Below, piece after piece: positions 51,503 through 59,857 of a DNA stretch of 64,000 nt. Each line of letters starts with the position of its first letter. The stretch's first letter is position 1. A model generated the notes under the pieces. The model worked only from the letters and a program-made list of their open reading frames with translations. It did no database searches and was not told the origin of the DNA. This stretch comes from Algoriphagus taiwanensis (lineage in GTDB: Bacteria; Bacteroidota; Bacteroidia; Cytophagales; Cyclobacteriaceae), in the NCBI RefSeq assembly GCF_036245645.1, contig NZ_BTPE01000002.1, forward strand, positions 124,001 through 188,000, read 5' to 3'. The position numbers and the translations under genes were made by a program.

Positions 51503-51916
51503 ATGGCTAAATTTTCTGACCAGTCCTCGAGTATTCTTGATCGTGCCAAAAATCTCTTTGGCAAGCAGGTGGATGCCATTGTCCGACAGGAACAAAAGGT
51601 GGTCGAACTCCTCCATGGTGTCAAAGAAAAGCTGGCTAAGCTGGGAGATAATCCTAAGGTCAAGAAACTGATTGAGCCGATTTCGATTTTGATCCGAATG
51701 GTCAGAGCTCATTTTAGAGGAGAGCATCGGATTGCTTTCTCCACCTTGGGATTGATTATTCTGGCCTTGGTTTATTTTTTGTCTCCGATTGATTTGATTC
51801 CTGATTTCCTCGGATTTTTTGGATTCGCTGATGATTTATCAGTCGTAATGGCCGTTTTTGCGAAAATCAAGGATGAAGTCGATAGTTTTTTGGATTGGGA
51901 AAGAACCCAATTGTAA
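51503..51916 (+). CDS. DUF1232 (YkvA-type) membrane protein
   Basis: A 137-residue protein with an amphipathic N-terminal half and the DUF1232 motif LIILALVYFLSPIDLIPDFLG at about residues 85-105, split here as FLSPIDLIPDFLG. Residues 77-110 are hydrophobic and probably a membrane helix pair. The family is common in bacteria and has no settled function. It follows the 50977 gene by four bases; the next open frame starts inside it, but its likely start (51958) is beyond. Confidence 0.85.
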   Translation: MAKFSDQSSSILDRAKNLFGKQVDAIVRQEQKVVELLHGVKEKLAKLGDNPKVKKLIEPISILIRMVRAHFRGEHRIAFSTLGLIILALVYFLSPIDLIPDFLGFFGFADDLSVVMAVFAKIKDEVDSFLDWERTQL

Positions 51917-51957
51917 CTTCTCCTGTTTGGCTAGGGAAACAAACCAACACAGATTTT

Positions 51958-52581
51958 ATGGAGCAGCATTTGGGATCGATCACTCGAGACCTGATTCATC
52001 ATTCGATGAGCTATCAGGAATACCGAACTCTTATTGATCAACTTTTGGCAGAAAATAAAACAACAGGACACAATCACTCAGAAGCGTATTTGGACTACAC
52101 CAGGATGAATGTAAAGCGGATGAACCGCTGGGACAAAACAGCCAAGGTTTCACCTTTGCTCAAAGAAATGGTGGAGGCTATTCAGGAGGATCAAATCTGG
52201 CTGGCCATCACCGAGGCTTGGTGTGGAGATGCTGCACAAAATATTCCTTATTTGGTCAAATTGGCTGAACATAACACAAGAATCCAAGTCAGGTTTATTC
52301 TCAGGGATGAGCATCCTGAAGTGATGGATGAGTATTTGACCCATGGCACTCGTTCTATTCCAAAAGTAATCGGGATGACTGCTGATTTGAGCTGCGAATT
52401 GTTTACCTGGGGACCAAGGCCTGCCAGCGCGCATGAATTGGTCTTGGAGTACAAGAGAGATTCCAAAGGGATGAGCTACAAAGAGTTTTCAGAAACTTTG
52501 CATCTTTGGTATGCAAGAAACAAAAATCAGGAGCTTGAAGCTGAGCTATTGCCTCTGATCCAATCGACCTTAGTTTCATGA
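51958..52581 (+). CDS. Thioredoxin-family protein
   Basis: A 207-residue protein, ATG 51958 rather than the in-frame 51895 start. The thioredoxin-like fold is suggested by IWLAITEAWCGDAAQNIP (a single-cysteine WCGDA site in place of WCGPC), followed by the cis-proline region TRSIPKVIGM. Such proteins of the Bacteroidota thioredoxin family (with a WCGD site) are frequent and poorly characterised; the second redox cysteine is missing, so disulfide exchange would need a partner. Cytoplasmic, as no signal is seen. Confidence 0.8.
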   Translation: MEQHLGSITRDLIHHSMSYQEYRTLIDQLLAENKTTGHNHSEAYLDYTRMNVKRMNRWDKTAKVSPLLKEMVEAIQEDQIWLAITEAWCGDAAQNIPYLVKLAEHNTRIQVRFILRDEHPEVMDEYLTHGTRSIPKVIGMTADLSCELFTWGPRPASAHELVLEYKRDSKGMSYKEFSETLHLWYARNKNQELEAELLPLIQSTLVS

Positions 52582-52663
52582 AATGCCCATGTGAATTACT
52601 TCTCACCACAAGGATTCAATTTAAAGGCATTCCATTTGGGCTATAAGGGAAAATTATAATCCT

Positions 52664-53383
52664 ATGAAAATAGCAATACTATCAGGCACTTCAGGACTGG
52701 TCGGCATGCAATTGCTGCATCAGCTAATGAAAAGCAGCTATTATGACTTTATCCTGAGTGTGGGTCGGAGAAAACTGGCCTTGAAACATGAAAAGCTTGT
52801 ACAGATAGAGGGGGATCTTTTTTCGCTCTCCTCGTGGGACTGGGAGGAGAAAGTTCGTGCCGAATCATTTGGAGGAGCTTACAATGGATTTATTGATGCC
52901 ATAAAGGCAAAATCAGCCGAGATTCATGCTTTTTCAAGCTTGGGAACCACCATCAAGGTGGCGGGTTCAAAGGAAAAATTCTATGCTATTGACCATGATT
53001 TGGTAATCGGTTTTGCTGCTTGGGCCAAAAAGCTGGGCGCTTCCAGATTTCTTTATGTTTCGGCAATGGGGGCAGATGCTACTTCATCGATTTTCTACAA
53101 CAAGGTCAAAGGGGAAACGGAAGAGGATTTGAAAGCCTTTCAGTTTACCTTCCTTGGCTTATTCAGACCTTCTCTTTTATTGGGAAATCGGTCCGAGTTT
53201 CGTTTCGGCGAACAAGTTGCATCCATTATCATGAAGCCATTGGTTTGGCTGAAGTTGGCTAAAAACATCCGTCCCATTTATGACTATCAGGTAGCCAAAG
53301 CAATGGTGAAAACAGCTCTTTCTACCACTTCAAACCCGTTTGAAATTATTACTTCCGGCCAAATGCAAGACCTCAGCCAATGA
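52664..53383 (+). CDS. NAD(P)-binding epimerase/HTATIP2-like oxidoreductase
   Basis: A 239-residue Rossmann protein of the short-chain dehydrogenase superfamily. AILSGTSGLVGMQLLHQLM at residues 3-21 is the nucleotide-binding motif, and FLYVSAMGADATSSIFYNKV with its Tyr/Lys pair resembles the active site of the HTATIP2/CC3 group of atypical SDRs. Its substrate is unknown. It overlaps dtd by four bases at its end, so the two are co-translated. Confidence 0.85.
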   Translation: MKIAILSGTSGLVGMQLLHQLMKSSYYDFILSVGRRKLALKHEKLVQIEGDLFSLSSWDWEEKVRAESFGGAYNGFIDAIKAKSAEIHAFSSLGTTIKVAGSKEKFYAIDHDLVIGFAAWAKKLGASRFLYVSAMGADATSSIFYNKVKGETEEDLKAFQFTFLGLFRPSLLLGNRSEFRFGEQVASIIMKPLVWLKLAKNIRPIYDYQVAKAMVKTALSTTSNPFEIITSGQMQDLSQ

Positions 53384-53832
53384 TAGCCGTCATCCAAAGA
53401 GTAAGTGAGTCTTCGGTCAAAATCGAAGGAAAAGTAAAAGCTATAATCGGTTTGGGCCTGATGGTGCTTTTGGGAATAGAAGATGCCGATACCCAAGAGG
53501 ATATCGATTGGCTTTCCAAAAAAATCGTCAATCTGCGGATTTTCCCAGATGAGAATGAGGTGATGAATCGAAGTCTTTTGGATGTCAATGGAGAGATTTT
53601 GTTGATTTCTCAGTTTACCCTGCACGCCAGTACCAAGAAAGGAAACCGGCCTTCTTACATCAAAGCGGCCAAACCGGATTTCGCCATTCCCATGTACGAA
53701 AAAATGATTTTGGCCCTGGAGAGCGAACTGGGAAAAACCATCGGCACAGGGGAATTTGGGGCAGATATGAAGGTGAGCTTGGTTAATGACGGACCGGTGA
53801 CCATAGTGATTGATTCCAAAGACAGAAAATAA
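53380..53832 (+). CDS. dtd: D-aminoacyl-tRNA deacylase
   Basis: A 150-residue enzyme that removes D-amino acids (and glycine from tRNA-Ala) from tRNA. The start MIAVIQRVSESSVKIEGKV is characteristic, as are the catalytic motif SQFTLHASTKKGNRP and the closing LVNDGPVTIVID. It is a quality-control enzyme of translation in the cytoplasm. It starts four bases inside the preceding SDR gene and is followed by a strong terminator. Confidence 0.97.
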   Translation: MIAVIQRVSESSVKIEGKVKAIIGLGLMVLLGIEDADTQEDIDWLSKKIVNLRIFPDENEVMNRSLLDVNGEILLISQFTLHASTKKGNRPSYIKAAKPDFAIPMYEKMILALESELGKTIGTGEFGADMKVSLVNDGPVTIVIDSKDRK

Positions 53833-53862
53833 AAAAGTCCTCAACGATTGCTGAGGACTTTT
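53833..53862. terminator. Bidirectional terminator after dtd
   Basis: AAAAGTCCTCA pairs with TGAGGACTTTT around ACGATTGC. The A-rich and T-rich ends allow termination in both directions, for dtd and for the metalloprotease gene. Confidence 0.9.
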
Positions 53863-53883
53863 AGCATTAGGTTTTGGTTCAGT

Positions 53884-54942
53884 TTAATTTTCGTTGGATA
53901 CAAACCCAATAGGAGCTAGCAAGACTTCTCCCTTGGCAATGTCGATTCCTTCACCCTGGGTTCTTGCGGTGATTCCAGGAGTGTTTCTAGGCAGGTCGTA
54001 TCTTTCGCCTCTACTTGCACTGGTATATCCCAAGTCTCTCACAGACCCGGCTGTAATTCTACTAAGCGGATTTACTCCAAGGTTGATAAATCCAGTCATC
54101 AGTTCATTTCCTAAAGTGGCTTCATCCCAATGACTAAATTGGGTTCCGGGGCCAAAATCACCCTCAATAGGCAGGAAGTTTAGACCACCTTCTGCATTCC
54201 AGAAAGTATTGGCCATTTTTCCGTCAAAATAAGGAAACCCTTCAGGATTGAATTTTCTCAATTCTCTGATTGCAGGAACATTCCACAAGGTACCTACTCC
54301 CAAAACGTGGCCCATTTCATGGACAATTACTTCTTCAAAAAGGTCGAAAAAGTCCAATAAGGCCAAATCATCTGTGTCAAAAAACATTACTCCAGAAACA
54401 GGGAGATTGTCAACATTTCTGACGAATACAGGGCCTGCAGCACCCAATGTACCCCCCGGGCCATCAATCGGTATAAGGGCTACTTCGATAATCAAATCAT
54501 CAATGGTCTCTCCATCAGCCACTGGAGGTAGACCAATAAAGGCAGAAGGAAGTGTCGTTGTAATGGACGGTACATCGCCGATAATAATGCCTTCCCATCT
54601 TCCCGCAGCATCATCAAACACCTGAAATTGTCTTTGAGTTACAGGAGTTACAAATTTTAAAGTGATGTTGAATCTACCTCGATCAGGACCACCGGCTTGG
54701 GTAGCCCTTCTGTCATTGACCATAGGGGCTGAGTCATCATCATATTTGGCCAAAATATTTACCGGACCGGAAGAGGGTTTCCAGAGAGTCAATTTTTCAA
54801 CTTTTTGGTCTACATCCTGAATGACAACAGGAGCCTCTGTGTCTTCAGTACAACTGGCAAAAACAGCCAAAACAATGCCTGCAGATAGCAGGCTCTTCCA
54901 GGAAAAGTCCCTGAAATTAAGGACAGTGAATTTTTTGTGCAT
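53884..54942 (-). CDS. Leishmanolysin-like metalloprotease, lipoprotein
   Basis: A 352-residue lipoprotein with lipobox VFASC (C31). The metzincin site HEMGHVLGVGT (H208, E209, H212) is followed by the third zinc ligand H271 in FSHWDEAT and the Met-turn NELMTG (M282), an arrangement of M8 peptidases (leishmanolysin family). It probably sits in the outer membrane and cuts peptides outside the cell. No pro-domain with an inhibitory cysteine is clear. It is divergent from the sulfatase gene, 214 bases apart; that gap shows no supported feature. Confidence 0.88.
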   Translation of the reverse strand: MHKKFTVLNFRDFSWKSLLSAGIVLAVFASCTEDTEAPVVIQDVDQKVEKLTLWKPSSGPVNILAKYDDDSAPMVNDRRATQAGGPDRGRFNITLKFVTPVTQRQFQVFDDAAGRWEGIIIGDVPSITTTLPSAFIGLPPVADGETIDDLIIEVALIPIDGPGGTLGAAGPVFVRNVDNLPVSGVMFFDTDDLALLDFFDLFEEVIVHEMGHVLGVGTLWNVPAIRELRKFNPEGFPYFDGKMANTFWNAEGGLNFLPIEGDFGPGTQFSHWDEATLGNELMTGFINLGVNPLSRITAGSVRDLGYTSASRGERYDLPRNTPGITARTQGEGIDIAKGEVLLAPIGFVSNEN

Positions 54943-55156
54943 ACAAATAAGATTTGGTTAAATAGAAATTTTAAAGAATTAATCTACTCATTAATATCAC
55001 AAATCAAAAAGCAAAGGAATTGTTATCCTTTTTCCTTGATTTATTATAAATCCAATAATTCGAGGAAATTGAGTTGTTTATCCCTTAATTGAGGCAAATG
55101 ATAGTGCAGGATGGTCAATATATTTTTTTTCGATTTTTTTAATCTCATCCTGGCAT

Positions 55157-56614
55157 ATGAACCTTCCCTACTTCTTTTTCCTATCCTTTCTTCTGATTCA
55201 AGGATCAAATTATACCCTTTCAGACAAGAGAGACTCTCCAAATCTAATCATCGTCCTAGCCGACCAATGGCGTGCTCAGGAAATGGGCTATGAAGGGCAA
55301 AAGCAAATCATCACTCCCAATCTGGATCGATTTGCCAGCCAAAGCCTGATTTTCGAAAATGCAGTGGCTACACTTCCGGTTTGTGCGCCTTGGCGGGCGA
55401 GTTTTCTTACCGGGCAATACCCTTTGACCCATGGGATTTTTTACAACGATAAGCCGCTCCCCAATGAAGCCTTGACTTTGGCTGAAATATTAAAAGCGGA
55501 AGGATATCAGACGGGATATATCGGAAAATGGCACCTGAATGGGCATCAAAGAGGGGAGGAGCCTTTTAGCGGCCGGGACAAGCCTGTGCCAGCAGATCGC
55601 AGGCAAGGCTGGGATTATTGGAAGGTTCGGGAAGTGACTCACAATTACAATAACAGCTTTTACTTTGATGAAAAGGATGAAAAGCATACCTGGCCTGGCT
55701 ATGATGTCTTTCCCCAAACAGACAGTGCGATCAGTTTTATCTCCAAAAACAAGAAGAATCCCTTTGTCTTGATGCTTTCTTACGGACCTCCTCATGATCC
55801 CTATTTTTCGGCTCCTGAGGAGTTTCAGAAATTATACAATGCTTCCAAGCTTCAGCTCCGGCCCAATGTGCCTGAAGAGTTTCAGGACAGCGCCAGAAGG
55901 GTTTTGGCGGGATATTATGCTCATGCGACAGCCATAGATCATGCTTTTGGCAAATTGATCAGGTCCTTGGACAGTTTGGGGATTTCGGATCAAACCTTGG
56001 TATTATTCACTTCCGAGCACGGAGATATGCTGATGTCCAAGGGCGTATTGAAAAAGCAAAGGCCCTGGGATGAAAGCATCAAAGTACCCATGCTTATCCG
56101 GTATCCTGAAAAACTTGGAAAAAGCTCCAGAAGAATCAAAAATCCCATTGGAACTCCGGATCTTTTGCCTACTCTCCTAGGTTTGAGTGGGGTAAAAATC
56201 CCGGAATCTGTGGAGGGTAGGGATTTTTCAGAGGAATTACTTTCAGGAAATGATATTTCTTCGGAAGCTGCACTGATTATGCTTCCGGTGCCTTTTCATG
56301 AGTGGAGATTTGGAAATGGGGGTAGAGAATACCGAGGAATCCGAACCGATAGATATACCTACGCAAAAGATTTAAAGGGGCCTTGGCTGTTGTATGACAA
56401 TCAAACCGATCCATATCAGATGAACAATCTGTCGGGTAATCCTGAATTCAAAGAACTTCAGGATAGGATGGAAAAATTGCTCCAAAAAAAATTAGCGGAA
56501 AGAAAAGATGAATTTCTTCCCGCCGATGAATACATGACCCGATGGAATTACCTCTACGATCGAAATGATAGCATTCGTGCCACCAATTATTTGGAGATCA
56601 ATAGGCTACCTTAA
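55157..56614 (+). CDS. Sulfatase (S1 family)
   Basis: A 485-residue secreted sulfatase. The signature CAPWR at residues 76-80 (the CxPxR motif) provides the cysteine turned into formylglycine; this needs an anaerobic-type or FGE maturase from elsewhere. The metal site includes D36 in LADQW, and EHGDMLMSKGVLKK and TPDLLPTLLGLSG are usual. It most likely removes sulfate from carbohydrate or steroid-type substrates outside the cell. The signal sequence (MNLPYFFFLSFLLIQG) lacks a lipobox, and the gene ends one base short of the thiL stop. Confidence 0.93.
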   Translation: MNLPYFFFLSFLLIQGSNYTLSDKRDSPNLIIVLADQWRAQEMGYEGQKQIITPNLDRFASQSLIFENAVATLPVCAPWRASFLTGQYPLTHGIFYNDKPLPNEALTLAEILKAEGYQTGYIGKWHLNGHQRGEEPFSGRDKPVPADRRQGWDYWKVREVTHNYNNSFYFDEKDEKHTWPGYDVFPQTDSAISFISKNKKNPFVLMLSYGPPHDPYFSAPEEFQKLYNASKLQLRPNVPEEFQDSARRVLAGYYAHATAIDHAFGKLIRSLDSLGISDQTLVLFTSEHGDMLMSKGVLKKQRPWDESIKVPMLIRYPEKLGKSSRRIKNPIGTPDLLPTLLGLSGVKIPESVEGRDFSEELLSGNDISSEAALIMLPVPFHEWRFGNGGREYRGIRTDRYTYAKDLKGPWLLYDNQTDPYQMNNLSGNPEFKELQDRMEKLLQKKLAERKDEFLPADEYMTRWNYLYDRNDSIRATNYLEINRLP

Positions 56615-56615
56615 A

Positions 56616-57644
56616 TCAGAAATGCTTCCATCCTTGGGCTTTGATCTGCACAGCCGTTCCGCTTTTGGTGACTAGATATTTGCCTTCCTCAGCTTTGGTG
56701 ATGTGGCCGATAAAGTGGATATCCGGATGCTTTTCCAGCTTCGCAAAGTCCTTCTGATCAATGGTGAAAAGCAATTCGTAATCCTCACCTCCATTTAAAA
56801 CACAGGTAATCGGATCCAGATTGAGTTCTACTGCCGTATCAAAGGTCTGCTTGTCTATCGGAAGCTTGTCTTCGTAAATGGTCGCTCCGACTCCGGAAGC
56901 TTTGCAAATATGGAAGATTTCGGAAGCCAAACCATCCGAAATATCCATCATGGAGGTAGGTACAACACCCAGTTCTCTCAATTCATGAATGATATCCATT
57001 CTTGCATCTGCTTTGAGCTGTCGACCTGTTACGATGGTGTATTTTTCCAATTCAGGTTTCATGTCGGGATTTGACAGAAACACCTGTTTTTCTCTTTCCA
57101 GAATCTGTAAGCCCACTAAAGCCGCTCCTAAGTCCCCAGTAACACAAAGAATATCATTGACCTTGGCTCCTGATCGATAGCTGAGTTCTTCTTTTTTAGC
57201 TTCACCAATCACGGTGACGGAAATGACCAAACCACTTCTGGAAGCAGTCGTATCACCGCCTACTAAATCCACACCATAATGTTCGCATGCGGCATGAATC
57301 CCGGAATACAAAGCATCTACCGCTTCTACAGAAAATCGGTTGGATAGCGCAATGCTTACCGTGATTTGCTTGGGAATAGCATTCATCGCAGCAATGTCTG
57401 AGACATTTACAGCTACCGCTTTGAAACCCACATGAGGAAGGGGAGCATAGGCCAAGTCAAAATGTACTCCTTCCAAAAGTAAGTCAGTCGAAACGACCTT
57501 TACATGATCTCCTGCATCAATCACCGCTGCATCGTCTCCTATCCCTTTGAGGCTGGAAGAATTTTTGATCTTTACTTGGCTATTCAAATGATCAATCAGG
57601 CCAAATTCACCCAATTCACTGATTTCTGTTCTCTTATTCGACAT
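56616..57644 (-). CDS. thiL: Thiamine-phosphate kinase
   Basis: A 342-residue enzyme phosphorylating thiamine monophosphate to the diphosphate cofactor. The opening FGLIDHLNSQ is near SLKGIGDDAAVID; VGGDTTASRSG and MMDISDGLASEI carry ATP and magnesium ligands, and NGGEDYELLFT follows. Its stop meets the convergent sulfatase gene with one base between. The 152-base gap upstream (57645-57796) holds repeat words such as gcagatttgcacagaaaaag. Confidence 0.95.
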   Translation of the reverse strand: MSNKRTEISELGEFGLIDHLNSQVKIKNSSSLKGIGDDAAVIDAGDHVKVVSTDLLLEGVHFDLAYAPLPHVGFKAVAVNVSDIAAMNAIPKQITVSIALSNRFSVEAVDALYSGIHAACEHYGVDLVGGDTTASRSGLVISVTVIGEAKKEELSYRSGAKVNDILCVTGDLGAALVGLQILEREKQVFLSNPDMKPELEKYTIVTGRQLKADARMDIIHELRELGVVPTSMMDISDGLASEIFHICKASGVGATIYEDKLPIDKQTFDTAVELNLDPITCVLNGGEDYELLFTIDQKDFAKLEKHPDIHFIGHITKAEEGKYLVTKSGTAVQIKAQGWKHF

Positions 57645-57667
57645 TCGGATTTACGATTTATTTTACC

Positions 57668-57785
57668 TTTTATTTCCCGCAGATTTGCACAGAAAAAGAC
57701 ACAGATTTTAGCATTTTTTTTCTAACTCTTTTGCCTCCTTTTCAGACTTCTGAATTCATCTTTCTGACTTTCAGAATTTTTGCGA
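57668..57785. repeat. Intergenic word repeats of cacagattt and ttctgacttt types
   Basis: The gap between thiL and the epimerase gene holds words such as cgcagatttgcacagaaa followed by gacacagatttt, and later cagacttctgaattc with ttctgactttcagaat. They are the same kind of word-like text as at 27891-28101, here in another sequence. Confidence 0.45.
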
Positions 57786-57796
57786 ACTAAGACTGC

Positions 57797-58204
57797 CTAT
57801 TTCTTTTCCTGGCATAGCTCCACCAGCACTCCATTGGTACTTCGCGGATGCAAAAATACCACTAATTTATTGTCGGCACCTTCTTTGGGTGTTTCATTCA
57901 GGATTTCAAAGCCTTCCCCTTTTAGTCGGGCTACTTCTGCACGGATGTCCTCTACGTCAAAGGCAATGTGATGAACCCCCTCTGACTTTTTCTCCAAATA
58001 CTTGGCAATCGGGCTGTCAGGACGGGTAGCCTGAAGCAATTCCACCTTGGTTTCTCCCACTTGGAAAAAGCTGGTTTCCACGCCTTCTCCTTCGACGATT
58101 TCTGTCTTAAAATGCTCTTTGCCAAGGAGTTTTTTAAAAAGTTGATTGGATTTTTCTAAATCCGCCACGGCAATTCCGATGTGTTCGATTTTCCGAAAGT
58201 TCAT
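57797..58204 (-). CDS. mce: Methylmalonyl-CoA epimerase
   Basis: A 135-residue vicinal-oxygen-chelate protein converting (S)- to (R)-methylmalonyl-CoA. The pattern IEHIGIAVADLEKS opens the domain (His metal ligand), and GVHHIAFDVEDI and GVLVELCQE supply further metal ligands. ATG 58204 is used rather than 58255, which would add 17 residues that fit no family member. A TACCTTTG promoter element at 58272-58279 faces this gene. Confidence 0.93.
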   Translation of the reverse strand: MNFRKIEHIGIAVADLEKSNQLFKKLLGKEHFKTEIVEGEGVETSFFQVGETKVELLQATRPDSPIAKYLEKKSEGVHHIAFDVEDIRAEVARLKGEGFEILNETPKEGADNKLVVFLHPRSTNGVLVELCQEKK

Positions 58205-58210
58205 AATTTG

Positions 58211-58218
58211 TATCTTTG
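58211..58218 (+). promoter_or_regulatory. Candidate -7 element of the A-type Fe-S carrier gene
   Basis: TATCTTTG matches TAnnTTTG, about 75 bases before the ATG at 58293. It lies just upstream of the mce start codon on the other strand. Confidence 0.4.
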
Positions 58219-58271
58219 TAACTGAATCTTTTTGGGAAAGCGCATGTTTTCCCATCGTTCGAAAGTACTAT

Positions 58272-58279
58272 CAAAGGTA
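58272..58279 (-). promoter_or_regulatory. Candidate -7 element of mce
   Basis: TACCTTTG on the minus strand matches TAnnTTTG, 67 bases before the mce start. The two divergent promoters would overlap. Confidence 0.4.
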
Positions 58280-58292
58280 AAGTATAAAAGCT

Positions 58293-58619
58293 ATGATCAT
58301 CGTTTCAGATAAGGCAAAGGATCGAATTCTTGAATTAAAAAGAGAAGAAGGCCGTACAGAAAATGAAAATATTCGGGTTTCTGTGAAAGGTGGAGGCTGT
58401 TCTGGATTGATGTATGATTTGGGTTTTGATGCTCAAATCGTCGATACCGACCACGTTTTCGAGGACAAAGGAGTGAAGATTGTTGTCGATAGAAAAAGTC
58501 TTCTTTATCTGGCAGGAACTACCCTGGAATTTTCCGATGGGTTGAATGGAAAAGGGTTTCAATTTATCAATCCGAACGCAAGCCGTACCTGTGGATGCGG
58601 GGAAAGCTTTTCCGTCTGA
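58293..58619 (+). CDS. A-type iron-sulfur cluster carrier
   Basis: A 108-residue HesB/IscA protein with all three conserved cysteines: one in SVKGGGCSGLMYDLGFD and two in the terminal TCGCGESF. Such proteins receive clusters from a scaffold and pass them to client enzymes. It is more complete than the paralogue at 50548-50862. It is transcribed divergently from mce and followed by a terminator at 58649-58675. Confidence 0.95.
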   Translation: MIIVSDKAKDRILELKREEGRTENENIRVSVKGGGCSGLMYDLGFDAQIVDTDHVFEDKGVKIVVDRKSLLYLAGTTLEFSDGLNGKGFQFINPNASRTCGCGESFSV

Positions 58620-58648
58620 TATTCATCCCTTTTATCAACTCTAGTGAA

Positions 58649-58675
58649 GGCAGCTCAAACAAAAGCTGCCTTTTT
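58649..58675 (+). terminator. Terminator of the Fe-S carrier gene
   Basis: GGCAGCT (58649-58655) pairs with AGCTGCC (58664-58670) around CAAACAAA, followed by five T residues. Confidence 0.85.
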
Positions 58676-58731
58676 CTTTTTATCCTTGGTAAAAATTAAA
58701 AATCACCGAGGCTGAATTGTCCTCAATCCTT

Positions 58732-58739
58732 ACCTTTGC
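58732..58739 (+). promoter_or_regulatory. Candidate -7 element of gcvT
   Basis: TACCTTTG matches TAnnTTTG and ends 23 bases before the ATG at 58763. No glycine riboswitch-like structure is seen in the gap. Confidence 0.45.
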
Positions 58740-58762
58740 CCACGATAAAAAACGACCCAAAT

Positions 58763-59857
58763 ATGGAAGAACAAGTCAAAAAAATAGCCCTGAATGATCT
58801 GCATGTAGCCCTAGGAGGCAAAATGGTTCCTTTTGCCGGTTTCAACATGCCCGTACGCTACAGCTCGGATAATGAAGAGCATCTCTGTGTACGAAATGGA
58901 GTAGGGGTTTTTGATGTGTCTCACATGGGTGAGTTTTTTGTGGAAGGTCCTCATGCCTTGGACTTGATCCAGAAAGTGACGTCCAATGATGCTTCCAAAC
59001 TGGTGGTAGGTCAGGCTCAGTATTCCTGCTTCCCCAATGAAACCGGAGGAATCGTGGATGATTTGATCGTTTACAAGTTTTCCGACGAGAAATACATGTT
59101 GGTAGTTAATGCCTCCAACATCGACAAGGACTGGGCTTGGGTGAATAAATACAACACCATGGGAGCCAAATTGACCAATGCATCAGAACAGTATTCTCTT
59201 TTTGCCGTGCAGGGTCCAAAAGCAATTGAGGCAGTTCAGTCCCTTACTCCTGTCAATCTTTCTGAAGTGAAATTCTACCACTTTACCGTAGGTGAATTTG
59301 CGGGAATTCAGGATGTGATTATCTCCGGAACAGGCTACACTGGTGCGGGAGGATTCGAGATTTATGTGAAAAATGAAGATGCCGACCACGTTTGGAAGGC
59401 GATTTTTGAAGCAGGAAAAGACTTTGATATCAAGCCGATTGGACTTGGCGCCAGAGATACCTTGAGATTGGAGATGGGCTATTGCCTGTATGGAAATGAC
59501 ATCACAGACACGACTTCTCCGATTGAAGCGGGTTTGGGTTGGATTACCAAATTCACCAAGGATTTTACCAATTCCGAAGCGTTGAAAGCTCAAAAAGAAG
59601 CCGGAGTCGAGCGAAAACTGGTGGGCTTCATCATGCAGGAAAGAGGAATCCCTAGAGGTCACTATCCGATTGTGGATGCTGCCGGTGAAGTAATCGGGGA
59701 GGTCACTTCCGGTACTCAATCTCCAAGCATGGGCGTGGGTATTGGTTTGGGTTACGTTAAAACCGAATTCAGCAAGCCTGGAACTGAGATTTTTATCCAG
59801 GTTAGAAATAAAAACCTGAAAGCTCAGGTTGAAAAACTTCCCCTTTACAAAGGCTAA
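58763..59857 (+). CDS. gcvT: Glycine cleavage system aminomethyltransferase (T protein)
   Basis: A 364-residue folate-dependent protein; ATG 58763 is used because the 58736 start falls inside the promoter. Motifs are MVPFAGFNMPVRYSSDNEE, VGVFDVSHMGEF, ISGTGYTGAGGFEIY and the conserved DTLRLEMGYCLYGND (Asp for catalysis). It cleaves the aminomethyl group from the H protein, giving ammonia and methylene-tetrahydrofolate. The P and H proteins are not in the window. The comB-like gene overlaps its stop by one base (TAATG). Confidence 0.96.
   Translation: MEEQVKKIALNDLHVALGGKMVPFAGFNMPVRYSSDNEEHLCVRNGVGVFDVSHMGEFFVEGPHALDLIQKVTSNDASKLVVGQAQYSCFPNETGGIVDDLIVYKFSDEKYMLVVNASNIDKDWAWVNKYNTMGAKLTNASEQYSLFAVQGPKAIEAVQSLTPVNLSEVKFYHFTVGEFAGIQDVIISGTGYTGAGGFEIYVKNEDADHVWKAIFEAGKDFDIKPIGLGARDTLRLEMGYCLYGNDITDTTSPIEAGLGWITKFTKDFTNSEALKAQKEAGVERKLVGFIMQERGIPRGHYPIVDAAGEVIGEVTSGTQSPSMGVGIGLGYVKTEFSKPGTEIFIQVRNKNLKAQVEKLPLYKG

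Noticed and set aside
58620..58762. Glycine riboswitch upstream of gcvT
   Set aside because: Only a terminator of the preceding gene and a promoter element are visible; no paired glycine-aptamer structure seen.
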